From: Bigelowiella natans CCMP2755
Lineage: Eukaryota; Cercozoa; Chlorarachniophyceae
Direction of reading: 5' to 3'
Length of the DNA stretch: 64,000 bases
Assembly (NCBI GenBank): GCA_000320545.1
Contig: ADNK01001542.1
Location: 51,233 to 115,232 of the forward strand
The notes beneath the pieces are model-generated. The model was not told where the DNA came from. It worked only from the letters and a program-made list of their open reading frames with translations, and searched no databases. Every line of letters begins with the position of its first letter. Positions within the stretch are counted from its first letter, which is position 1. The position numbers and the translations under genes are program-made. Shown here in pieces: positions 12,301 to 23,870 of the stretch.

Positions 12301-13466
12301 CCCCCACCTCCTCCCTGCTCGTGATAAGGATGACTATAATATGGTTCTGCTGCCACGATTTCACCATCTTTATTACTACTATTATTATTATTGTTATTAT
12401 TACTATTCCTAACACTGATACTATCTGAAGTTGACGTCGTTCTATTTGTCGCAAGGCATAAGATCTGATGCTGCTGCAGCTGCTGCTGTTCCACTGTCTT
12501 GGATGGTAGAGGCGTCGACGATTCCGCATCCCCCCCCCCCCCAATTCCATCCTCGTCGCCTTCTTTACGATAAGATGACAGAACTCCTGCAAGACCTCGA
12601 GGAGATGGGTTGTTGAAAACGTCCACTATCGTAAGTGAAGTAGCAGAGGAGGGATGGTCCTCTTGCAGGTGTGCAAGCAGCTGGATGGCAGAGAGAGAGT
12701 CCCCCCCCATTTCGAAGAAGCTGTCATCTGTACTAATATACTGTGACAGGGGAGCACCCTCGTCCTGGTCAATCCTGAGAATCTCCAGAAAAGTACGCGC
12801 CAGCTTTTCTTCCATCTATTCCAATTGGCATAGGTAATTGTTAATTGCAAAACGACGATGATATGATGATAGTGATAATGGAGATGTATAAGCAACGATG
12901 CTGATGATGATGATTATGATGACGACAAATGATGGTGACAATCACAACGCTGTGAAATCAATGCGTAAAATTGATGCATATTCAAAGACGAAGAGTACCT
13001 CGTTTTCAAATTGAGATGAAGAAGAATAATCATGGCGACTATCAGCTTTCTGGTGATGCTGCGGTGCCCCATTTGATACTCCCTCATTTACCATCGTGGA
13101 CATCGATGATGAAGACGCGACATCCTCTGAATTCCTTTGCTGTTTCTGCTCCCCCCGTTTGAGTAGCTTGTGATATTCTTTTGGTAAGATTCTCATCAGC
13201 TCATGCTGAGGAACTAGGCTGCTCTTTCCAACGTCGGAAGAATCACATGACCGGCCCCAGCTTTCCTTGTCATTTGCAAGCTTGCCCAGAATTGTCACGT
13301 AGAGATTGAAGATGCAATCAAGAATCTCCGGGCTGAAGGATGATTTCAGATAGTCGAAGTAGAGCACCAGCTGCCCGTCCTCCTCCACCACCTGAAAGTC
13401 CATGGAAACATGCGGGGTCACAACACATGTATGCACTTGCCTTGCACCCTCGACGTTGTTATACGG

Positions 13467-13502
<36 letters not shown>

Positions 13503-16500
13503 ATTGCTATTGACACTGCCGCTGCCATCATCAAGTCCCAAGGTGCTTGTGAAGACAAACGGCGCGACAGCTTGGAATGCGTGTCCTCGCCAACGATTGA
13601 TCTCCTTGCTCACGTGCGTACCAGGGAAGTGCCAGTGCTCTAAATCGTTGGCCAGCTGGATGGAGATCCTTCTGGCGAGCTCAATGAATGTCGGACCTCC
13701 TCCACCAGCACCGCCGACGTTCACCTCGAGTAGAGTCGTCGAGGAGAAATTCCCCGCCACGTCAAACGCCCCTTCGCCTTGCCGCATGGTGTGCAGTATA
13801 TTGAGCAGAAAGTGATTATGATTCTCGTCGCTCATCTGAGACAGAACCTGTGCGTATACCGTCAATAGCGCATTGCTGGGTGTAATGCCGGCCTCACGGG
13901 CATGTTGCTTAAATCGTCCCCATGCTTTGGGAGATATCGTACGAGAAACATGGCCGAATGCGAGCTCGGTGGTAGTCATATCTGACGATGACAGTGCCTC
14001 CAATTCGTCGCTGGCCTTGTCTCGAGTGCTGTCGGTGTTTGTAGCGACGCTATCTGCCATATACTTTGTGATGACCTCTCCCCCAACCGAGGAAACGGTA
14101 TGATGCTTCTCGTCGTCGTTGTCGAGCGGCATTCTGGACGTCTCTCTGCTCTTTCTCTCTGCTTCTGGGAGAAAAGAGGCGCCCACGGCTGGTAACGCCC
14201 TATTTGGCTTCAGCGCTGCCACGGGAAGGTCGGGAGGGGGTGGCAAGGTCGAGATCCTTTCCATCCAATATGTGCGGCTTGTCTCGTAAGCGTTCTTCCT
14301 CCCCTTCTTCTGCTCTCTCTCTGAGGAGGCCATCATCATGCTCGAGAGGCCGATGACACGTCTTTTCAACGCCGATTCACTCGCAGTGTCTGGCAGCTGA
14401 GGCATGTTCTCCAGCTGGGAGTAAAGTGCGAACATGTCCCGACGGAATATCATCTCGCTTCTCCCATCCACAACAACCAGCGACACGACAAAATGTACAT
14501 GCGAGACGCGAGCACTCACACGTGTGACCTGGCACTTAAAGGGCGGCCACTGCCGTGCATCGACTCCCTCGTTAATGATGCGAGTTCGTTTGTCCTGCAG
14601 CATTCGTTGGTGGGTGTCCGCAGTACCAGTAAGGTGATGATCTGCTCCTAGGCCCTCCATTAGCACATTGACTTTATGCTGCTGCTGCTTGCCGTTAACA
14701 CTATTGAATCGTTCTTTGGGTATGATCTCCATCCTACCTGTCGGCAGCACTCTGGAGCGCAGGATGGCATGCCTCGCAACGAGCATGTTCACGGCCTTCT
14801 CAAGCCGCCCCAAATCGAGATCGAGAACCTCGTACTCGATATAGAGGACAGGACTCATGCCGCCCTGCTCCTTTGGCAGCTGCATACCGACAAAATAGCC
14901 TTCTTGAATGCCAAGCAATGGCAGCTCTGTTTGCTGCAGCATCGTCGCGTCATCAACACCACCATCATCATCATCCTGAATAGCAATGTCCTCTTTTTCA
15001 TCTCCCTCCGCTGCTTCGCTCTCCCTCCCCCCCCGAGAGGATAAACCCTTTGCTAACTCTCCTGGACCTCCCGCCGGAGAAGCGGTGGTGGCGATTTGGG
15101 CGACCATGGCGCTCAGAGTGGGGTTCATAAAGATCTGGTTCACGGTGAGGGTTTGGTATCCTAAAGATGCTGCGTGCGAAACCACCCTCAGGCAGCTGAT
15201 GCTATCGCCTCCTAGCATGAAGAAATTGCTCTCAGGCGACAGACTCTCAACTTCAACCTCGAGCACTGCGCTCCAAATCGAAGCCATATCAGCATAGCTT
15301 TTGGTCCCTGAATAATCTGCTTCGCCTCCTTCTACTGCTGCTCCTGCTCGCTCTTTCCTATCACCGCCCTGCTCTATGGAGGCTGTAGCGGAGGAGGTAG
15401 CAGAAGTGGGGGGGGGAGGAGGCAGCTCCAACGCTTTCTTAGCTAATGCACGACGATCGATCTTGCCGTTCGCAGTTAGTGGTAGCACCGATACAACATT
15501 TACTGACTGTGGGACCATATAATGAGGAAGCTTCTCGCGTAAATGCTGGAGAACAGAACCTGCGATTCCGACCTCGTCAGCATTGCTGGCATCGTCCTTG
15601 CCGCTCAGAGATTCAGCGTCCAAAGTCACAAATCCGATCAGGGATTTTCTATCAGAACCACCACCACCCCCTCCTCCTCCTCCTCCTCTTTTCCCCGGCG
15701 CTTTAGCTCGCTGCTTCTTCGGTGAGGTATTGGCATTGCTATCGTTATTGTTAATCAAAACGACACAGCAGGCCTTTATCATCGGGTGCAGCTCAGCAAT
15801 GCCCTCAATCTCTCCCAATTCGATACGAAAGCCATTCAGCTTGACCTGGTCATCCTCTCGTCCTAATATCTCTAGATTTCCACAAGGTCGAATACGGCCA
15901 AGATCTCCAGGCCTAAACAGATACTCCCCCGTCTCTGGATGGTGCACGAAGTGCTGCTGTGTCTTGGCGCTGTCCTTGTGGTAACCGTGCGCTACACCCC
16001 TACCCCCGATGTAGATCCGACCTGTAACCCACGGCTCGCAGTGATCGAGGTTCTCGTCGAGGATGTACATCGTTTGGTTTCGCATAGGTCTGCCGTACGG
16101 AATGCTGTTCCACGTAGACGACGACGAAGAAGAAGAAGAAGAGGAAGAGGAGGAGGAGGAGGAGGTAGACGAAGACAAACCAGCTATCAACTCGCCACTT
16201 CCTCCTGTTGTGTGGGTTGACGATGGGGTGTTGGCAGCGGCGTTTTCAGCTCGACCGTCGTCGTCGCCGTCGTTCTCCATTGTCGTCCTGATTGCCGCCG
16301 CAGTCGTGTTCGGCGGAATGACGTAGATATTCGACCAGATCGCGGCCTCAGTCGCCCCCCCCATGCTCACTATCTCGATCGAGTCTGGCGTTGGGGATAA
16401 CCGACGGATACGCTCTGGCAACGATAGAGGTATAAAGTCCCCGGACATAAAGACAAGGCGGAGAGATTCAGGCAGCATTAGATGCTGCTGCTGCTGCTGC

Positions 16501-17806
16501 TGCTGCTGTCCCCCTCCTCCCCCCTTGGCAGCTGCTACTGCGGCAGCGGACTCAATGTGAGTGACGAGGAGCTCCATGAGCCTAGGAACGGTGTTCCAAA
16601 CCGTCACCTGCTCTTTGTGAATCAGCTCTAGCCAATGGGAGGGGTCGGGGATAGGGCTGGCGGCCGGGATTACCACCCCCCCTCCCGCATGGAGCAGCCC
16701 GAAGATGTCGTACACGGACAGGTCGAAGCTGAGGTTGGAGAGGGCAAATACCTTGTCTCCCGGGCCAACGGCGAAACGAGAGTTGAGATCTAGGATGGTA
16801 TTCATTGCGCCGTAGTGGTGACATCGAACGCCCTTCGGTACACCTGTTGACCCTGATGTGTATATCAGATACGCGAGGTCGGTTGCAGATGATGAAGATG
16901 ATGGTGATGACAACGATGTCTTGCTGTCCAGGCTCCGTGAGCTGTTGATGCATTCTTCGAAAATTACCCAATTGACTCTGGCTGCGACATCTGGGGATTT
17001 GTTCTCAACCGGAGCACCATCGTCACCGTCGGCAACTTTCTCACGATATTGACTGGTAGTGATTACAGCACGAGGGTTGCTCGCCTTGAGGATGGCGTTG
17101 ATTCGCTCTGCAGGCTGGGAGGGATCTAGCGGTAGATAGGCACATCCAGCCTTGAGACAAGCGATTACACTCACAATTTGTTCCCAGCCCTTGCCCAGCA
17201 TCACCGCTACTATCGGCACATCACACGAAGTGTTTGGTCGTCTTTTCGGATTGCTATGCTGTTGTTGTTTTTCTTCATCTTTGCCGCTCTCTTCTCCCTG
17301 CGAGGCGATGTAGGATGCGAGGTGCGACGAGAGGCCATCCAGCTCTTTGTAGGAGAGCCGGTGGTGGCGGCCGTTACGCGTTGTTGCGGCGGATATAGCG
17401 ATATTGTGGAGACTTTTTGAGAGATCGAACGTGTGGAGAAGCCGAGCCTCCTCCCCCTCTTCATTACTAGGCTTTCGATACGGCTTGGAGCTTTTTGGGA
17501 CTGGGAGAAGCTCTCTAGCAGTCTTGTCCGTTCGTGCCCACCCCGCATCTAATGCTACTGAGTCTACTGATGCAGAGCGATGGTGGGAAAGCAACAACGT
17601 CTCCATCGTCCTTGCAATGGTGTCATGGACGGCTTTTGGTATTGATCTCTGCGTCGAAACCTCGAGCACGAAACTGCTGCTCTTGTCACCGCCATCACCA
17701 CCTTCTCCGCGTTGTCTGAGAAGCGTGAAATGCACTCCAGCGGTGATAGCGCCGTCAGGAGTCGTAGCCTTTGCACCATCCGTGTCGATAGGATCTCCAT
17801 TGGGGA

Positions 17807-17845
<39 letters not shown>

Positions 17846-18173
17846 TAGTGGTAGTAGTGGTAGCTGTGAGGGCAAGGCCAGTTTGCCTGAATTCGTTAGC
17901 CTGCTCGTCGGAGAGAAAGTCAAAGGCGTCCACCATCATATGCTTCATGTCCTCTTGCATCACGCTTGAATGCTGCTCTCGAAGCTGCTCCGCCCTCTGC
18001 CGTAGAGGCGTGGCGGCGTGGCTTGGTTCGCCTCCCTTCGTCACCGCTGTTCTTCGGTCAGTTGAAAGCCAGATCCGATCATGGGTGAGGTAGATGCATG
18101 CCCTCGGCGTTCGAGACGCCCTAAATGCAGCTTCCGCAATGGCCGTGCACACAACAGAGATCATAGGAGAAGA

Positions 18174-18213
<40 letters not shown>

Positions 18214-18831
18214 TAGCCTTTGGCATCTTTACTCAAAAGGCAAGATTCTGGAACGGTGAAGGAGGTGATATGGCGGCTTCCTCTTCGTTTTTCCTCGCCG
18301 CTCATTCCTCTCGATATAGCAGCTGCATCAGTAATAGAAGCAGCTGTAGCTGTATTATTAGTAGAAGCACTTGTTGTTGCTGCTGTCGTTGTGATTGTGG
18401 CAAATTCACACGCCGCCACCAGATGCGACTCGGCGAATTCCGTCCAATGTTTCTGCGACGATTCCATCGACGAGCAGATCGCGAGCAGCGTTTCCTTCCA
18501 TTTCTCACTCAGCGAACGGAACGCCACGCTGTCCGCAGCTCGGCCAGGATCGCTCAACGAAGAAGTAGCTGAAGCACCAGCATCATCAGCAGGAAGCTGC
18601 CAGGATGAATGAAGACAACCGTCAACAATTGCCGCATCTATACTTACGACATGAGTGCGCTCGTTTGACTGGCCTCTGCACGTCTTGTCAACCATCTCGT
18701 CCCACACAAGTTTCCATCTCGTCCTCTTACCCCTCCCCCCCTCCGTCCCATGCTGCGTGACTAGGCCTGCTGTGTCGAGGGCTAATCTTCCAAAGTAGTT
18801 GAACACGATATCCGATGGAGATTGCGACAAC

Positions 18832-18866
<35 letters not shown>

Positions 18867-21800
18867 CGATGACAATCCTGCAATACTGTCGGTTGGGTGC
18901 TGCTGTTGCGAGTGCTGGGGGTGATAATTACGGTGGCTCCTTCGACTTCGGAAATGCGACCTCACCGCCCTGAGCGCAGCTTTATAAAGGAAAGAAGAAG
19001 GAGAAGAGCTAGGAGACGAAGAAGATGATGAAGTGGAAGGATATTGGCCGCTGCTACGTAAGTCTGCTGCAACGCTAAAGTTGACAGAATAAAGATCGGT
19101 AAACCATCCTACAGTGCGTGAGACATCTAATGACGCCTGAGCGCCATTATCACCAGCACCATCCTCGCCAGCCCCACTCCTTCCTACTGCTGTTACTGCA
19201 GAGTCGCGACCATGGCCCTCGAGGTCAACGGTCATATCATCAGTACCAAAGCATTGCATGTACGCGACGAACAAAGCTGTGAGAAGCAACTCCTGCGTGG
19301 TGACTCCATCGGTACTCATCGCTGTGGTCTGAAGCACACGCTTCGTTTGCTCAGCTGTCAGGTTTGAATGAACGTATACGCTGTCCCTCTCCAAATTTGA
19401 TGCCGCTGGCGGGGGCGGTAATGGTGAATCGGGAGCTGATTGTGGGGGGGATGAGGCCACCGATTTGACCCATACGCTATAGTCAGTTGTGGGAGGCAAT
19501 GCTGGTAGGTTGTGAAATGCCCGCGACATGTCCTCCATTAAAATTCGCTGCGAGACCCCATCGATTACCAAATGATGCGCTGCGAGTACAAGGTAGTAGT
19601 AGTATTGGGGGCGAATTACACCCTCCCTCCTTTCCTCCTCTTCTTCCTCCTCCTTCTCCTCACCCGTTAGTTGTCGCGCTGCTGTCGGTGTGGAATCCAT
19701 TGGACAAGCTGACTTCAACACGGCAAATCGCACTATCGGCCCGGCTTCTAAGTCGAGAGACGACTGAATCTGGAGCAAGGCGTCTTCTAACAAGGCCAAC
19801 TGCTCTTTACGATTACCACCGCAGCGCTGCTGAAGAGGACCCAGATCGTAGCTCATTACTTCGACGCCATTGTTATCGTTAGCCTTGCTATCATTGACTA
19901 CACACTGTTCCCAGCGAGTGCCGTCCTCGTTCTTAGAGAATCGAGCTCTGAGCATGGGGTGGAGCTTCACCACCTCGACAGCTGCATTCTGTATACGAGC
20001 ATGATCGTCGCTTTCGCAGTAACCTTCCGAAATGTCCACCACGATGGCCTGGTTCCAGTGGTTCATCTCCGCAAGATTTTTGGCAAAAAACCAGTTTTGA
20101 ATGGGAGAAGGAGGCACCATCTCCACCACCGCGCTGCCCTCCTTCTGAGTCTTGTTGTCATGAGCTGCTCTTGCCTGAGAAGGGAGAGTTTGCACGCAGT
20201 CTAATAGCGTGCAGCGAGGCTCAGAGAGAGCTGTAGACAGCACATGCTCGATATCACGCAAAAGTGCTTTGCACCAATCGTCAGGTATTCCTTCGTCTTC
20301 TGCCGTGACTATCAGTCGCAGCGTTTGTGTCGCATCGTTTCCCAACTCCGCTCTCACAGTAAGAGGATACCCTACCTGATCGAAAAGCGTTGTGTTGCTA
20401 GCAGTGGGGGGAGAGGGGGAGGGGCGGGTGTCGCCCTGACCGTCCGCTGCGCTGAGCCCCTGTGCATCATCATCATCATCATCATCTTTGCTTGTGTCGA
20501 TGACGATTCCTTCAAGTTCTGGCTCCACGTTCACAAGAACATCAAAGAGCTTATTATTACTAGTACTACTACTACCACAACTACTGCTACACTGTTGGAT
20601 ATCGGACAAGGGAGTCATTTCATGTCGCATACTTGCCAGAAGCTGCTGCGCTACAAACTCTACTAGCTCCACAAAGCTGGCAGATTTCTCGTCGATGCCC
20701 CCTTCTGTCCCCCCCCCTCCTGCCATTCCAGAGGCCTCCCTTGCCAACAGCGTAGTCGGGATGAGCACGGGAAACGTCCGAACGACAGGTCCAAAGACAT
20801 GGTCAATATTGAGCATATCGACGCTTCTCCCACTCGAGACACAACCATATATGAGGCTGCTGGTATTGGAGGCAGGACCATCACCTCTTCCTCGACCACA
20901 GAACCGATTGTGTAAAACTAAAGCAATGGCTGCATGGATAGAGGCCCCTCGCAGAACCCCGTGCTGCTGCGAAAACCGCGTAAGCAGAGAGAAGCAAGAG
21001 CTACTTGCTGGGGCGAAGGAGCGTTCGGCTTCCCTGGCTTTACTTAAGTCCAGCGAGAATCTCCTCGCAATCGTCGCACCTTCACGGGCAGGGGCTGTTG
21101 ATGATGTGCTTGCTAAGGATGGTGACGGAGCGAACGGCGCGGATTTAACTAATGTATCCACCCCTGAAAAAAGAGATCTCCAGTACTTCCTCGATTCTTC
21201 CGGCTGCTGCTGCTGCTGCTGCTGTTTCTTCTCCCACGCGACAAAATCTGCTATAGTTCCGAAATCTTCATCCCCGTCTCTCCTAGTATCACACGGTGGC
21301 TCTAGGGATACATCGGGGGGGGGGTGTGAAGAGTAAGCAGCTATCAAATGACGCCTCATCGTCTGCAAGATCATGTCGATTGACCAGCCATCAGAGATTA
21401 GGTGATGGATGGTGAGCACAACACTCATGCGACTAGTCGTCCTGTGACCGACCCCCTCTCCTTCTTGCGACTGCTCCACCAACGTTGCACGGAAGAGGGG
21501 TGGGCGAGAAATGTCCAGTCCCTTGCTTCTATCCGCCTGCAAAAACTGCATCATCCCAGGAGATGCAGATTCAGTGCCGTCGAGGGCCACATGGCCGACT
21601 TTGGGTGAGGCCGCGTTATTATCAACCTCCTGGCAATCGATGTGGATCGGAAGAAGGGACTCCGCTCTCACCACGTACTGGAACGGCTCGACGGCAGATT
21701 CGTAGTCAAACCCAGTGCGAAGAGCTTGATGGCGTGTTACTAGCTCTGCAAGCGATGCGGACAGAGAACGACGTAGTATGGACAACGGCTGTTCTCCCTC

Positions 21801-22826
21801 TCTTCTTCCGGCGAAGATGCTATCGTCGATGGGGATGACAACTTGCTGTAAGTACATGGAGGAGGAGGAGGAGGAGGAGGAGGAGAAGGAGGAGGCGGCT
21901 GCCCCTCCCAATAGCATGTGAAATAGAATCCCACCTTGCATTTGGGACAGTCCGAACCGCGCCTCGACAATATTGTTCTTGCCGTCGCTGGAATCTATTT
22001 TCGCGCCGCCATTCACTATGGCTTTGTTGATCTCATCAATCGAAGGAAGATGCGGCCACAGGTCCTCGCTAACAGCATCAGCACGTCCGCTTGAATTTAA
22101 TTCTTTGCCAGCGTTATCGCCAACCCCCTTCCCTTGCTTCTTTTCGGTTGGCGGCCCTTGCCCGGTTCTTCCCCTGCATGGAGCATTTCCTACACAATGC
22201 ACTAGCTGCTCAAAGGAAACTGAAGCTGCCGCTGCCGCGTCTGAGATTGTGACGTGCCGGTTAAACGTGCGGCGTATTTTTGTCACAAGACCCACAATGC
22301 TGAGGCTGTCACCCCCCACACTGAAGTACCCTCCGGTGCTGGATATTCTATGGCTCTCGTTGTCGTTGTCATACCCTAGTGACTCGGTCCAAAGTCTCCA
22401 TAACTTGCTTTCCATCAGGGACTTGAAAGGCCTCTTCCCCTCCTCGAAGTCGTTGTTTTGGCCATGTGCAGATGCTTTAGTGCGGATCATGGCTCCTGCG
22501 TCTACCACGGCTTTTGCTGGGCTGTCTTCGTGACTGAAAGGAAGGACGAGGCGTTGATAATCCGTCTTTCCGTTTGGGAGGAGGGGGATGGTTGCTGCTG
22601 CAACGGTCTGGCTGCTGCTGCTCGGATTTGCCATGATGACGTAGTAACGAGGAAGCATATACGAGGGAACTCTAATGACCAGGAGGGGGGGGAGGGACAA
22701 AGACCAGTTAGTGAAAAGTGACGGAAGATGCGACATTTCGGATAACAATGTACCGACCAAGACATGGGGGGTGCTGGCAGTAGTTGTTGTAGTACTAGTG
22801 GTAGTATAGTAACAACAGTGGTAGGT

Positions 22827-22863
<37 letters not shown>

Positions 22864-23192
22864 AATGGAGAAAGCAATATACCTTCGAGAGAGGTGACGT
22901 AATAGACTTTCTTTCATTGAGTGTTCATCGCCGACTTCTTCTCGAATGCCGCTCTTGGTTTCTTCCGGTGGGGCCTTTCCTCCTCCTCCTCCTCCGGTCT
23001 CTCCCAAAGCGGTGTACTCTCCCTCCTTCGCCGATTCCTCCCCCTTCCACTCAACGTAGAGGGTGATGCCAGCTCCTGTACCGTCCCGACCGTTCGGACC
23101 GCTTTAGGAACACCAGATATTGCAGTCATGTACGGTGTATTGCGAGTATAAGAAAGAGGCAGAAAGAAGTAGAAATTACATACTTAAAAGCT

Positions 23193-23242
<50 letters not shown>

Positions 23243-23824
23243 GCAAAGACCAGCTACCCCAACAACAACAACAAGAACAAGAACAACAACAACTAAGTAC
23301 CTCAATACTGCTGCAGCGTGCCGCACATTCTTATGCTCTCTTGTGTGTGCCTCCACTTCCAACAGATCTACACGCTGCCCTCGGATCTTCACGGAAAAGT
23401 CGCGTCGGCCGATGAACATCAGCTGGGGACGCGGAGCGTCACCAGCACCGCATCCGTCTGGCTGCTCACCCTTCGCCATTTGGTAGTAATACCCGAAGTC
23501 TCCCGTTCGAAAAGCTTTCTCACGGCTTCCATCAGGGAGGGTGACAAAGGACTGGGCTGTGCGGGCATCGTCGTTGAGGTAGCCGTCGGCTGCTCGGGGT
23601 CTCTTCGTGCTGCGGGTGATGCGACTACCAAGGGAACACCGGCACTCAAGGCCCCGAATATCTAAGAAAGAGGTTTGCATGATGATAATAAGCATTTTTT
23701 AGAGAGGACGGCCCCGTATATTAGACGCTACATCCCCACGATGATCCATCCCCGTTGATGTCATGTTGTCGTTGTTTGTTGTTGTGGTTGTTGTCGTTCT
23801 GCCATCGCTATTGTGTTCACCGTT

Positions 23825-23870
<46 letters not shown>

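Noticed and set aside
20488-21336. 282-codon plus-strand frame antisense to the NRPS
   Set aside because: Lies wholly within the coding C domain on the other strand; it and many similar plus frames in 12.1-24.7 kb are shadows of a long GC-rich exon.
22672-22877. ATG and poly-Ala N-terminus of the 3,311-codon NRPS frame
   Set aside because: The exon starts at an acceptor at 22671 in phase with the preceding A-domain exon; the poly-Ala stretch is a CAG-type repeat in the intron.
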